Shown: positions 51,639 through 61,019 of the stretch, piece by piece
How the letters are laid out: each line of letters begins with the position of its first letter
Position numbering within the stretch: position 1 is the first letter of the stretch
DNA from: WRMS01 sp038562165
GTDB lineage: Bacteria; Bacillota; Peptococcia; DRI-13; UBA5745
Length of the DNA stretch: 64,000 bases
NCBI GenBank assembly: GCA_038562165.1
Contig: JBCFAO010000016.1
Coordinates: 13,175-77,174, forward strand
Direction of reading: 5' to 3'
Made by a program: the position numbers and the translations under genes
Notes under the pieces: model-generated
Database searches by the model: none
What the model was told of the DNA's origin: nothing
Seen by the model: only the letters and a program-made list of their open reading frames with translations

Positions 51639-52719
51639 GTGTTTTCCTCCTCATCTCCAGCATATCCACAAAGGCTTCCAGCCTTGTCTGGACGCCTGTT
51701 TCGTTGGTCTGGCCATCAAAACTCAGGTACAAAATGGGAATATTGTAGTCCTTGCCCAGATTGTGCAAGACCGGCATAGCATTGATTTCCGGCGTGCAGC
51801 CGTAGGATTTCATATGAATGATGCCGTCGTAGCCCAGCCGGCCGTAGTGCCGGCTTTGAGCAACGCTATCCGTAGCATTGGCTCCAGGCCAATATTTCAT
51901 ATATTTGCCCGTATCTTTTAAAGATTTTCTGCTGTTTTTGCCAAATAAAAGAAAGGTAGCGCTCATCTTCCGGCTGACCATAATATTGTGCTTCGCTAAT
52001 TCCTTTTCAATAAATAAGTTGCTGTAAGGCTCCATTAAGGTATAAAGCTCTCCCACAATGCCTACCCGCAGCAGGCCGGGAGGACGCCGCACTTCCACTT
52101 TGCTGAAGCTATCCGTATATTGACGGCGAATGGCAATCAGCTCTCTTAACGTGGAAACCCGCCTTAACTCTTCCAGCATACAGCCATATAAATATTCAAA
52201 GCTGCCGGGCCGTAAAGCAAAGCCGGCCCGCTCCCTCATGATAAAAGCGAAGTGGTCCATGATTCTGATGCTTTCAGCGGCAATCAATACATAAGAAAGG
52301 AATTTGGCCGGCGAATGAGGAGAACCCAGCCGCCGAAATCCCTGATAAGCATTTTTAACCTTGGCATTTTCCCGGGCCAGGCTAAAGAATTGAAACTCGT
52401 AACCCAAGTCCTGCAAAATCCGCTCCTGAACTTCGCCAAAGTAGCCAAAGCGGCAGCCTAAACCGGTCTGAATCAAAACATTAGCGCCTTTTTCCAAGGC
52501 TTCAATATAATTTCCTACATTAAATTTGAAAGGAGCGCAAATAAAATCCGGGCTATACCGGCTGCCTAATTCGATGGTTTTCTTGGTAATGGGAGGCGGT
52601 ACCAGGACCCGCCCTGCCGGAAACATGTTCTCCAAAAGCCGGGCAATCGGCACATGGTAGTCCCCCATGTGGGGGAAGCTGAAAACCAGCTCTTTTGCTT
52701 TCCGCTCTGTTTTGCTCAT
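51574..52719 (-). CDS. 2-hydroxyacyl-CoA dehydratase (HgdB-like) family protein
   Basis: 381 residues of the HgdB/BcrB-like iron-sulfur family, with Cys in I-C-A-P-F, G-C-R-F-G-Y, Y-G-C-M-L and Y-G-C-T-P-E that may hold clusters. It is of the stand-alone type found beside a DUF2229 protein and an activase, for which no substrate is known. It overlaps both neighbours (4 bases with the DUF2229 gene). It could be a double-cubane-type reductase instead of a dehydratase. Confidence 0.85.
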   Translation of the reverse strand: MSKTERKAKELVFSFPHMGDYHVPIARLLENMFPAGRVLVPPPITKKTIELGSRYSPDFICAPFKFNVGNYIEALEKGANVLIQTGLGCRFGYFGEVQERILQDLGYEFQFFSLARENAKVKNAYQGFRRLGSPHSPAKFLSYVLIAAESIRIMDHFAFIMRERAGFALRPGSFEYLYGCMLEELRRVSTLRELIAIRRQYTDSFSKVEVRRPPGLLRVGIVGELYTLMEPYSNLFIEKELAKHNIMVSRKMSATFLLFGKNSRKSLKDTGKYMKYWPGANATDSVAQSRHYGRLGYDGIIHMKSYGCTPEINAMPVLHNLGKDYNIPILYLSFDGQTNETGVQTRLEAFVDMLEMRRKTLEKDSLSRDGHRFHFDKGSRS

Positions 52720-53636
52720 GCTGTTGCCCGCCTCCGCTCTTTTAATATATCGATAAAGCTTTCCAGCCTGGTGGCCAGCCCCGCCTGGCTTTGCTGCTCG
52801 TCCAGGATAATCTGGATCACAGGCACATCCTTGATCTTGCGAAGAACCAGCTCATTGACTAAAGCATCGGAACCGCAAGGATAAGCGGCCAACAGAATTA
52901 TGCCATCCACCTGATGACGGTGCATGGCTATAGCCCCTACGGATTCCTTATTCATTATCCAGTACAAATTGCCGCAGATCTCCAGCGCCTGCTGGCGGCA
53001 CCGGCGGCGGCAGCAGTGGTCCGAGTATAGGGGGATAGCTCCCTGCTCCCTGATCATAGCCGCCAAAGGTTGGCCCACATAGGGATCATGGATCAAATAA
53101 GGCTGGGCAGCCAGGAGAATCTTGATGCCTTTTTCCTGAAAAAGCCCTGTTTGCTGCTCCTGCCGCTTTTTATCTGCTGCTTCCTGAGCCAGCCTGGCCC
53201 TGCGCAAGGCCAATAAGATATCGACAGCGCCTTTGCCCAGGGTTTTGCCCAAGCCCAGATAAGCCTGCCATTGGCTTTTATGCTCTGTTGATGCCAGATC
53301 AAAGCCAATAAGACTGGCTTCGGGGTAAACATTGCGGACAATATCGTACAACCCCATAAAGCGGTCGCACATCACGTCATTTTTGCCGAAGTTCTCAAAG
53401 CGGGGCACAAAAATATGGTCACAGCGGCCGATTAAGGACCGGACGTGACCTAAGTAAATTTTTGCCGGCAGGCAGCTTTCATCAATGGAGTCCTTTGCTC
53501 CCGCCAGCAGCATAGCCTTGTTGGTATCCTGGCTGGTAACAATTTCACAGCCGATTTCCTGAAAAAATGTTTGCCATAATTCCCTGTAACGATAATAAAG
53601 AAAAGCCTTGGGAATCCCTATTTTCATTTTCATCAC
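52716..53636 (-). CDS. DUF2229 acyl-CoA dehydratase activase-related protein
   Basis: 306 residues starting M-K-I-G-I-P-K-A-F-L-Y-Y, the DUF2229 opening, with D-E-S-C-L-P-A-K, D-H-C-C-R-R-R-C-R and Y-P-C-G-S-D cysteine motifs. DUF2229 is usually fused to, or next to, HgdC-like ATPases in clostridia; it probably binds an Fe-S cluster and pairs with the HgdB-like subunit. Three in-frame ATG codons lie at the start; none has a clear site, so the exact start is open. Confidence 0.87.
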   Translation of the reverse strand: MMKMKIGIPKAFLYYRYRELWQTFFQEIGCEIVTSQDTNKAMLLAGAKDSIDESCLPAKIYLGHVRSLIGRCDHIFVPRFENFGKNDVMCDRFMGLYDIVRNVYPEASLIGFDLASTEHKSQWQAYLGLGKTLGKGAVDILLALRRARLAQEAADKKRQEQQTGLFQEKGIKILLAAQPYLIHDPYVGQPLAAMIREQGAIPLYSDHCCRRRCRQQALEICGNLYWIMNKESVGAIAMHRHQVDGIILLAAYPCGSDALVNELVLRKIKDVPVIQIILDEQQSQAGLATRLESFIDILKERRRATA

Positions 53637-53683
53637 CCAAGGCTATTATGGCCAGAGAACCGGCAAATATAACGTTTTATGGT

Positions 53684-55057
53684 TTATTTCGTAAAAAACA
53701 TATAGAAATAACCGGCTGCAAAAACCACCAGCATAATAATGGGCAACAAATAAGTCAAATAAGGCTTAATCACCCGGGGAAAAGAAAGGCCCCGGCCGCT
53801 GTCGGCTTCCTGCAAAAAGTTTTCCCAGCCCCAGCCTTTTTTGCTGACGCAAAACATCAGATAAATCAAGGAACCCAAGGGCAGCAGGTTATTGGACACA
53901 ATAAAATCCTCAAGGTCAAGGATCAGAGTGCCGGGGCCCAAGGGATTAATATGGCTGAGCACATTGAACCCCAAAGCGCAGGGCAGGGATAAGACAATCA
54001 TTGCCGCCAGATTAATCAGCGTAGATTTTTTGCGGGAACAGCCGGTTTTATCAATGGCAAAGGAAATAATATTTTCAAAAACAGCCACCACAGTGGACAA
54101 AGCTGCAAAAAACATGAAAGTGAAGAATAAAGCTCCCCACAAACGGCTCAAGGGCATTTGATTAAAGATATTGGGCAAAGTGACGAAGACAAGGCCGGGA
54201 CCGGAACCGGGATTAACGCCAAAAGCATAACAAGCGGGAAAGATCACCAGGCCGGACATAATGGCTACAAAAGTATCCAAAATCGTCACATTGAGACTTT
54301 CGCCCGTAAGGCGGTATTCCTTATCAATATAGCTGCCGAAAATAGCCATGCTGCCGATGCCCAGGCTCAAGGTAAAAAAGGCTTGTCCCATGGCGGCATA
54401 GATGATATTCCAAAGACCATGCTCTTTGACAGCATCCAAATTAGGCATAAGGTAAAAACGCAGGCCCGCCCCTGCTCCCGGCAGGGTGACTGAACGGATT
54501 ACCAATAGAACCAATACGACAAACAGACAGCTCATCATGATCTTTGTGATCTTCTCCACGCCGTCTCTCAGACCTACGGCACAGATACCAAAACCCATAA
54601 GGCATACCAATACCATACCGGTCACGCAATTGAAAGCGCTGGAGACATGGGTGTCAAAAAACATGCCGATGGACTCCGGAGATAAGCCCACAAAAGCTCC
54701 TTGCAGCGAATAAAATAAATAATACAATATCCAGCCGGCAATGGTCGTATAAAACATCATCAACAAATAATTACCGGCCATACCCAGCCAGCTATATATA
54801 TGCCACTTGGAACCACGAGGCTCCAACTCATGAAAGGAAGTAGCTATACTTCTTTGGCTGGCCCGGCCTACGGAAAATTCCATGGTCATAATGGGAATGC
54901 CGCAAATAACTAAAAACACTAAATAGATTAAGACAAAGAGGGCGCCGCCATAAAGGCCGGTAATATAAGGGAAACGCCAAACATTACCCAGGCCGATGGC
55001 GCAGCCCGCCGACAACAAAATAAAGCCAATTCTGGAAGACAATTTTTCCCGCTTCAT
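53684..55057 (-). CDS. neurotransmitter:sodium symporter (NSS) family transporter
   Basis: 457 residues, 12 hydrophobic segments. TM1 has the family motif G-L-G-N-V-W-R-F-P-Y near 21-30, used for sodium and substrate binding. Bacterial NSS proteins import amino acids such as tryptophan, tyrosine or leucine. The start MKREKL has GGGAG 8 bases upstream. It lies 24 bases from the MobA/ModE-type gene and 47 from DUF2229 on the same strand; an amino acid fermented by the dehydratase set is a possible substrate. Confidence 0.95.
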   Translation of the reverse strand: MKREKLSSRIGFILLSAGCAIGLGNVWRFPYITGLYGGALFVLIYLVFLVICGIPIMTMEFSVGRASQRSIATSFHELEPRGSKWHIYSWLGMAGNYLLMMFYTTIAGWILYYLFYSLQGAFVGLSPESIGMFFDTHVSSAFNCVTGMVLVCLMGFGICAVGLRDGVEKITKIMMSCLFVVLVLLVIRSVTLPGAGAGLRFYLMPNLDAVKEHGLWNIIYAAMGQAFFTLSLGIGSMAIFGSYIDKEYRLTGESLNVTILDTFVAIMSGLVIFPACYAFGVNPGSGPGLVFVTLPNIFNQMPLSRLWGALFFTFMFFAALSTVVAVFENIISFAIDKTGCSRKKSTLINLAAMIVLSLPCALGFNVLSHINPLGPGTLILDLEDFIVSNNLLPLGSLIYLMFCVSKKGWGWENFLQEADSGRGLSFPRVIKPYLTYLLPIIMLVVFAAGYFYMFFTK

Positions 55058-55081
55058 TTTTCTCACTCCCAATTGATATCT

Positions 55082-56017
55082 TTATTTCTGACTATCCATT
55101 AGCTTTAGTAAATTACGGGAAAAAATTTCTTTTACGGCAGCATCACATTCCTTTTCTAAAGAGATAAACCACCCTAGCAACTGCCGGCCTTTTTCGCTTA
55201 GGCTGGTCTCCCCTCCATAGCGGCCGCCCTGTCTGCGTACAACTACCTCATAGCCTAGTTGCTCTTCAAGAGTGTTTAGCATTTTCCAAGCCTTGCTATA
55301 AGACACACCCATCTGGCGGCAGGCCAATTGGACAGAATCGGTATTGCCGATAAGCTGGAGCAACTGCCGGACTCCCGGGCCCAAAAAAACTGTCTCTTTG
55401 GCGATTTGCAGCCTGGTTACCGGCCGCCAGCGGTTTAACTCGTGATTAGCCAGAATATCCTGATTCTCGACGGCCTGGTCAAATTTCAGCACAACCCCCG
55501 GATCCTTCACCTCCGCCAGGGTGAGCTTGTACTCGCTTTCTTTAACGGCGCCGGCCAATCCCCGGTTTCCTTTATACTGTAGAATCGAGGGAATGACGTC
55601 TTGAGCAATCAGCAAAGGATGGCCTTTCTTGCCCTGCCATACGGGGACCACCAGCTTACGGTCATAGGTCAACAACTCCTTCAGCGTATCGCTGGAAAAA
55701 AGGGTCACATCCACAGGCGTCACAAAGACCTGGCTGCAAGTTTCTTTCAGATAGGCCAGGCCTGTTTTAACGTAGTCAAACATTTCCTTGCTATCGCCTT
55801 CTACCGTCAAAAAAACAACGCCTAAACGGGCCGCCTCTTTCTCCAGTTTTTTGCGCTGGTCCTCCGCTATCATCACGACGATAGTGTCGATGCCGGCCAA
55901 GTGAAAAATGGTAATCAGCCGCCGCAAAATCGAAGTGCCGCCAATTTTCTGCAAGGGTTCAAAGACTTTTTCTCTATCCGTGTCGCCGCCGGTAATAATC
56001 AGGGCTCCTGTTTTCAT
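55082..56017 (-). CDS. nucleotidyltransferase-like domain fused to ModE-type winged helix
   Basis: 311 residues. N-terminal ~190: a MobA/MocA-like glycosyltransferase-A fold (I-I-T-G-G start, V-T-P-V-D-V near 100 in place of the usual D-x-P, G-x-x-G-H-P-L near 137); the usual R-M-G-x-x-K loop is not clear. C-terminal ~100: LysR/ModE-like helix-turn-helix (C-R-Q-M-G-V-S-Y-S-K-A-W-K-M near 240, with the R-Q-G-G-R-Y-G-G wing). ModE responds to molybdate. The fusion may link cofactor maturation and transcription. Start MKTGAL has AAGGAG 10 bases upstream. Confidence 0.85.
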   Translation of the reverse strand: MKTGALIITGGDTDREKVFEPLQKIGGTSILRRLITIFHLAGIDTIVVMIAEDQRKKLEKEAARLGVVFLTVEGDSKEMFDYVKTGLAYLKETCSQVFVTPVDVTLFSSDTLKELLTYDRKLVVPVWQGKKGHPLLIAQDVIPSILQYKGNRGLAGAVKESEYKLTLAEVKDPGVVLKFDQAVENQDILANHELNRWRPVTRLQIAKETVFLGPGVRQLLQLIGNTDSVQLACRQMGVSYSKAWKMLNTLEEQLGYEVVVRRQGGRYGGETSLSEKGRQLLGWFISLEKECDAAVKEIFSRNLLKLMDSQK

Positions 56018-56085
56018 GGTCCCCAAGCTCCTTATCTATTTACTTCTGCAAGGAATTTTATCATACCGGAATAAAAGAATCTACT

Positions 56086-57006
56086 CTATCTCCGGCCCAT
56101 GACCCCTTGTTCAGAAAAAAAGCTCTTGATATTGTCGATGACCTTTTGTCCCAGTCTCTCCCGGGCCTGGGCAGTCACCCCTGCAGACTTTTGGACACAG
56201 AGGGTATTGGGCAAATCCAAAATCCGGCCCGACGGATCGATGGCGGCAGCCGTGTCGCTTAAGACGTAGTTGCCGGGGGCTTGCAGCCAGGCCTCCAGGG
56301 CTCCCATTTCATGGGAGGGTCCGATGGAGGTGTTCACCAGTATTTTGCCGTTGCCAAATAGCTTAAATTCCCGCGCCCCCAATAAAACTACGTTTTTGTT
56401 GAGGCAGGTACAGAGAATATCGCTTTTGGCCAGCAGCTCATCCAGAGCCAGATACGTATAGCCATGGGCCTGTTCCAGTTCTTCTTTGCGGCTGCGGCTA
56501 TAGTAATAAATATCGGCGCCAAAAAAGCTAAGGCCCTTGGCGATCATCGTTCCCGTCCTGCCCATGCCCACTATGCCTACAGCCAGGCCCGTCAGTTCCA
56601 CCGGCTCTTGCCGCCACATCCGGGGCCCAAAGCCATGGAGCAAACGAACCAGTTCGCTGACAACGTACTCTACGACGCCTTCATCGCCGTAATCCCGTAC
56701 TCCCAGTACCGTAATATTGCGCTGGGCGGCAAAACGAATATCCACATTGGCGCTTTCCGGGGAATAGAGGCTGCAGCACATCCCTATATAACGAATATTG
56801 GGGCAGGCGGCGATAACTTCTTTATCGATAGGGGTGGTGTAGCTGACCAGCACCCCGTCGGCGTCGCCGATTCTGCCGATGATCTCCTCATTATCCCCGG
56901 GCCTGTCGCCATAAAACTCAGTCCGGTCTGCAAAATCCTTCAATTTCTCTTTATATGCATCCGTAAAATTCAGCGGCTCTATCGCCACCAGCTTCCGAAA
57001 CATCAT
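56086..57006 (-). CDS. D-2-hydroxyacid dehydrogenase homologue lacking catalytic residues
   Basis: About 306 residues with a lid and Rossmann domain; G-I-V-G-M-G-R-T-G near 143 is the NAD loop. The conserved Arg of the V-N-x-x-R-G loop is Ile here (V-N-T-S-I-G-P-S-H-E), and the His/Glu relay around P-H-x-A-G is replaced by V-Q-K-S-A-G. A dehydrogenase without its triad may have another reaction or be a sensor. The start lies among ATGATG codons and a GTG; the second is used. Upstream are a small HTH protein and the metal transporter. Confidence 0.82.
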   Translation of the reverse strand: MMFRKLVAIEPLNFTDAYKEKLKDFADRTEFYGDRPGDNEEIIGRIGDADGVLVSYTTPIDKEVIAACPNIRYIGMCCSLYSPESANVDIRFAAQRNITVLGVRDYGDEGVVEYVVSELVRLLHGFGPRMWRQEPVELTGLAVGIVGMGRTGTMIAKGLSFFGADIYYYSRSRKEELEQAHGYTYLALDELLAKSDILCTCLNKNVVLLGAREFKLFGNGKILVNTSIGPSHEMGALEAWLQAPGNYVLSDTAAAIDPSGRILDLPNTLCVQKSAGVTAQARERLGQKVIDNIKSFFSEQGVMGRR

Positions 57007-57036
57007 CACACCTGCCTGTCTCTCATTATTAGCCGG

Positions 57037-57348
57037 CTAAATCTCCTTTGCCGGTCCAGTACCCCCCACCAAAAAATCATGGATCAGTTCAGCGGCCCGG
57101 GCCGTTTCCAAAGGCCACTCTTTACCGGGGCAAATAACGGCGGCAGCCCCCTTTCTTTGAAGTTCTTCTTTAATTTTTCCGGCGAAATAAAGGCTCATGG
57201 CTTTGATAAAGTCCTGGCCTTTCGGCAGCTCTCTTTTGCCTGAACGCAAGCGGCTGATCGTAGAAATATCCAGATACAAAACCCGGCCCAGGCTGCTGCT
57301 CTTTGTATTGGTAAGCCTCATCAGAAAATCTAATCGCTGCGCAAACAA
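57037..57348 (-). CDS. small HTH protein (XRE-like)
   Basis: 103 residues with an HTH-like stretch (S-S-L-G-R-V-L-Y-L-D-I-S-T-I-S-R-L-R-S-G near 20-40) and a C-terminal helix region. TTG start with GTGGAGG eight bases upstream; the frame runs open to 57378. It lies between the transporter operon and the dehydrogenase homologue; it might regulate one of them. Confidence 0.65.
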   Translation of the reverse strand: MFAQRLDFLMRLTNTKSSSLGRVLYLDISTISRLRSGKRELPKGQDFIKAMSLYFAGKIKEELQRKGAAAVICPGKEWPLETARAAELIHDFLVGGTGPAKEI

Positions 57349-57463
57349 AAAAACCGCCTCCACTTCGTATTCTAACAAAAATGAAGGCGTTGGACAACAG
57401 TCCCCATAATTTCAAACCCGTTAAGAGCAGGAGGAAATTTAGCCGGCTGGGAGTGTTCGCTGT

Positions 57464-58213
57464 TTAGCGAATTAAAACGACTTTTTGTCCATCAATCTCT
57501 GTGACCATAGAGTCTATTCCATAAACAGCCGAAATTGTCTCCCTGGTAATAACGGAGGCGTCGCCATAGCGAAACACCTCTCCTTCCCGGATGAATAAGA
57601 ACTTATTGCAATAGCGCAAGGCAAGACTCAAATCATGGATGACAATGAGAGCGCTGATATTTCGCTGCCCCACTATATGCTGCACCATGGCCAGCATCTC
57701 ATACTGGTTTTTGGGATCGAGATTGCTTGTGGGCTCATCCAGCAGCAAAAGTTTCGGTTCCTGGACAAAGGCCCTGGCCAGCATCACTTTTTGCAGCTCG
57801 CCGCCGGAAAGCTCGTTAACATATCGCAGCTTATACTCTGCCAGCCCAACCTGCCGGATTATTTTATCACACAAATCAATATCTTCCTGAGACACCGCCC
57901 ATTTGATATAGGGCTTTCGCCCCAGCAGCACGGTATCGAACACCGTCATCTGACTGATCTCATTTTTCTGGGCCACGTAAGAGATATGCCGGGCTGTCTC
58001 CAGCCGGCCCATTTTCAAGACATCCTGATTGCCGATATAGACCGTCCCTGTTTTCGGGGCGCGTATCTTGTTCAGGCAGGTAATCAGCGTACTTTTTCCT
58101 GCGCCGTTATTGCCCAAAACCCCCACACATTCACCGGGCTGCACATCAAAGCTAATGTCTTTTAAAATCTCCCTTTGTCCATAAGAAAAAGAAATGTTTT
58201 TGATTTTAATCAT
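57464..58213 (-). CDS. ABC transporter ATP-binding protein (FecE/BtuD type)
   Basis: 249 residues: Walker A G-N-N-G-A-G-K-S-T near 37, signature L-S-G-G-E-L-Q-K near 139, Walker B L-L-L-L-D-E-P-T near 160 and the switch His. It energises the permease encoded just upstream (4-base overlap). The family imports iron-siderophore, haem, cobalamin or, in some cases, nickel and cobalt chelates. Last gene of the lar operon. Confidence 0.94.
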   Translation of the reverse strand: MIKIKNISFSYGQREILKDISFDVQPGECVGVLGNNGAGKSTLITCLNKIRAPKTGTVYIGNQDVLKMGRLETARHISYVAQKNEISQMTVFDTVLLGRKPYIKWAVSQEDIDLCDKIIRQVGLAEYKLRYVNELSGGELQKVMLARAFVQEPKLLLLDEPTSNLDPKNQYEMLAMVQHIVGQRNISALIVIHDLSLALRYCNKFLFIREGEVFRYGDASVITRETISAVYGIDSMVTEIDGQKVVLIR

Positions 58214-59289
58214 TGTGCCGTCTTTCCTTTTTTTATTATCATATACAGGAACAGCGGCGCCCCGAGAAATGAAGTCAGTGCACCTATGGGCAAGATAGCC
58301 GGGGCTTTAATCATTCGTGACGCTATATCTGCGGCAAGCATTATCACTGCGCCCATCAAGGCCGAACATGGTATAAGAAAGCGATAATCATTTCCCACAA
58401 ATCGCCGGACAATATGAGGTGCAATCAATCCGATGAAGTTTATCGTTCCGGTGAAGGCTATGGCCGTTGCAGAAATAAGTGTGGATACTGTCATGCTGAC
58501 AAGAATCAGCCGGTCGGCATTTACGCCAAGGCTTTTCGCCGTATTGGTTCCGCTTTCCATTGCATTATAATTCCAGCGATTCAATGAAAAATATAGGAAC
58601 GCCGCCGTGCCAAGAATAAATATAAGCGATATTTCTTTCCAACCTGCCCTGCCGAGATTTCCAAAGGTCCAGTATACAACGGAAGCAACCATATTATCAT
58701 CGCTGAAATATTGAAGGAGCGTCGTCGCCCCGGTGAACATTGCGCTTATGGCGACGCCCGCAAGTATCATAGCAGACGGCGACACGCCGCTTACGCAAGA
58801 CAACAGCAGAATGAGGACGGTTGTACAAATCCCTCCCAGAAACGCGCAAACCACCACTGTATATGGATTCGTGATCGTAATATTTGCGCTGGATGCGTTG
58901 CTGATCTGCACTCCTGCCTGAAAATAGATTATAGCCAGCGCCGCTCCGAAGGAAGCGCCCTGAGACACTCCCAGAGTCGAGGCCGAAGCAAGGGGGTTCC
59001 GAAGTATGTTCTGCATGACAGAACCTGCCATAGAAAGAGCCATACCGGCTCCCACGCCCGTGGCAATGCGGGGCATACGAACATTCCATATGATCGTTCT
59101 GCTTGACGGCTCCCCGCCGCCAAGCAGAACACGCAGAACCTCATTTACAGAAATTCCTGATGACCCTACAGAAATAGATATCAATGCAGTGATAAGCAAG
59201 AGGGCGAGAAGAAAAATCAAAAACAACCATTTCCTGCCGATATATCGGTTGTAATCGTTAATCTCAATTTGCAAATGCCTGACCCCCAT
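58210..59289 (-). CDS. FecCD-family ABC transporter permease
   Basis: 359 residues, about 10 membrane segments, with the family G-V-x-x-A-L-x-M-x-G (A-G-M-A-L-S-M-A-G near 77) and A-T-A-I-A-F-T-G-T-I-N-F-I-G-L-I-A-P-H-I motif near 270. It overlaps the ATPase gene by 4 bases and follows the binding-protein gene by 5, so the three make one importer. Its ligand is probably a metal complex; nickel would suit the lar genes. Confidence 0.94.
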   Translation of the reverse strand: MGVRHLQIEINDYNRYIGRKWLFLIFLLALLLITALISISVGSSGISVNEVLRVLLGGGEPSSRTIIWNVRMPRIATGVGAGMALSMAGSVMQNILRNPLASASTLGVSQGASFGAALAIIYFQAGVQISNASSANITITNPYTVVVCAFLGGICTTVLILLLSCVSGVSPSAMILAGVAISAMFTGATTLLQYFSDDNMVASVVYWTFGNLGRAGWKEISLIFILGTAAFLYFSLNRWNYNAMESGTNTAKSLGVNADRLILVSMTVSTLISATAIAFTGTINFIGLIAPHIVRRFVGNDYRFLIPCSALMGAVIMLAADIASRMIKAPAILPIGALTSFLGAPLFLYMIIKKGKTAQ

Positions 59290-59294
59290 ATTCT

Positions 59295-60452
59295 TTATCC
59301 GCCTATTTTAATGCTGCCATAATAAAGACCAGCCTCAGCCATGATGTCGTAGGTGTCCTGTCCAAGAAAGGCAGTTAATATTTCGGCGGACTTTACAGCT
59401 ATGTCAACGTCGGCAAACTGCTGGGGGAACAAAACAATTCCTGCATAGTAGGCATCCATAAACGCATAGGTAAAATTGGTGCCTGCATTGTTGAAGGAAG
59501 GCATGGAATAGACCTCTCCTTCCTTCACCGCCCGCAGCGAATTAAAAAAGTCAGGATTGGTTTTATACTCTTCATTTACCAGGTCCATATTGCCCGGATC
59601 GAGGAAAATAACATCGGGATCCCATGTCAATATGGCTTCAAAATCAGCCTCGTAAAAACCCTCAATGCTTTCATTTTTGGCGGCATTAATTGCGTTAATC
59701 CCATTAAATATACCGAAATCAGAATAGGTTCCGGCAAAGCCGCGCCTGCCGTTCCAGGTAACGGCGCCGGCATATGCTTTCAGTTTTTCACTTTCCGGAA
59801 CATTGGCTGTGCGGGTATTCAAATCCTTCAGCATTGTATCCACATAACCAAGGAGCATTTCGCAGCGTTCCCGGGCCCCGACTACTTCCGCAAAAACCCT
59901 CATGGCTTGATAAAAACTCTCAGGAGCCAAACCTGTTGTATGACGTACCGAAACAACCGGAATACCCGTTTGCTTCTGAAGTTCATCGGCAGCTTCCAAA
60001 TCAAAACCGGCAAGAATAACGTCGGGGGCAACCTTGATGATTTCCTCCGGATATCCATTGTTTTGACCGCTGCCGCCGCCGGAGCCGACAAAAGGCAATT
60101 TCATTAGCTGTGCGTGATAAATGGGATTGTAGTCTCTCCGAACATTAACGCCATCCTTTATATAATCCTCCGCCCCCACAAGCATATCCATTACGTTAAG
60201 ATATGCGGCTAAACGCGGCGCGCCGGAACCCAAGCAGATAATTGATTCCACTTTTGCCGGAATTTCAACCTCCCGGCCCCACACATCGGTGACTATTCTG
60301 GTTTCCTCTGTACCATCAGAGGCATTGCTATCCGGCGGCGCGCTGCCATTAGCAGAGGGCGTTGTGCTTCCGCTTTGACCGGCCGGCGTTCCGCAAGCAG
60401 CCAGGCCCATAATCATTATCAATGTCAGGATCAATGCAAATGCTTTTCTCAC
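59295..60452 (-). CDS. ABC transporter substrate-binding lipoprotein (metal/siderophore type)
   Basis: 385 residues. Lipoprotein signal with L-A-A-C at residues 17-20, a Ser/Thr/Pro-rich linker, and the PF01497 fold (V-E-S-I-I-C-L-G-S-G, then V-I-L-A-G-F-D). It delivers an iron- or nickel-type complex to the permease. It begins 29 bases after the fmdE-like gene, continuing the lar operon. Confidence 0.92.
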   Translation of the reverse strand: MRKAFALILTLIMIMGLAACGTPAGQSGSTTPSANGSAPPDSNASDGTEETRIVTDVWGREVEIPAKVESIICLGSGAPRLAAYLNVMDMLVGAEDYIKDGVNVRRDYNPIYHAQLMKLPFVGSGGGSGQNNGYPEEIIKVAPDVILAGFDLEAADELQKQTGIPVVSVRHTTGLAPESFYQAMRVFAEVVGARERCEMLLGYVDTMLKDLNTRTANVPESEKLKAYAGAVTWNGRRGFAGTYSDFGIFNGINAINAAKNESIEGFYEADFEAILTWDPDVIFLDPGNMDLVNEEYKTNPDFFNSLRAVKEGEVYSMPSFNNAGTNFTYAFMDAYYAGIVLFPQQFADVDIAVKSAEILTAFLGQDTYDIMAEAGLYYGSIKIGG

Positions 60453-60481
60453 TGTATTCTCACCTCAAATATTTAAATTAG

Positions 60482-61006
60482 CTACCAACCCCGGCTATAT
60501 TCCTGAAAACAATCCAAACACACGGTTTTACCCTGCTGCAAGCGGATTTTATGCTCCGGCGCCGCCTCACCGCAGACCTCACAAGCTACGGAAGAAAAAA
60601 GCCTGGCTTGCTCCGGCAGCTTAACGTCTACGCTTCTGCAATCAAAAATCTCATCCACCGGTGCATTAAGCAGATAATCCTGATACTGGGACCGCGACCT
60701 TCCATTGTTTTTCGCTTTAAGATAAAATCGCATGGCTTCCCCCGTATCCCGGCGGATAAAGGTAAAAGCCTGCTTGCCGGTACCTTTATAAATTAGATTG
60801 CCTTTGCCTATGGTGCAGCTCATCAGAGCCTGAACAGCATCCACACCGCAAGCGTCATTTTCGGTGATGCAAACTATCTCTTCATCAAAAGCCGGACTGA
60901 TACCCATTTTTTCTATAGCCGCCGCACAGGCCTTAACACCGATGGCTAACCCGGGACATTCGTGGCCGTGAAAGGCCTTGGCTTTTTCCCAATAGTTCAT
61001 GTTCAT
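60482..61006 (-). CDS. FmdE-family protein with C-terminal zinc ribbon
   Basis: 174 residues. FmdE domain with F-H-G-H-E-C-P-G near 12-19 and N-D-A-C-G-V-D near 49, likely metal-binding, then a ribbon C-E-V-C-G ... C-L-D-C-F. The family is named for a subunit linked to formylmethanofuran dehydrogenase, but bacterial members also occur with molybdenum or nickel genes. Its place between larC and a metal importer suggests metal delivery. GGAGG lies 7 bases before the first ATG. Confidence 0.9.
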   Translation of the reverse strand: MNMNYWEKAKAFHGHECPGLAIGVKACAAAIEKMGISPAFDEEIVCITENDACGVDAVQALMSCTIGKGNLIYKGTGKQAFTFIRRDTGEAMRFYLKAKNNGRSRSQYQDYLLNAPVDEIFDCRSVDVKLPEQARLFSSVACEVCGEAAPEHKIRLQQGKTVCLDCFQEYSRGW

Positions 61007-61019
61007 TGCGCTTCCTCCT

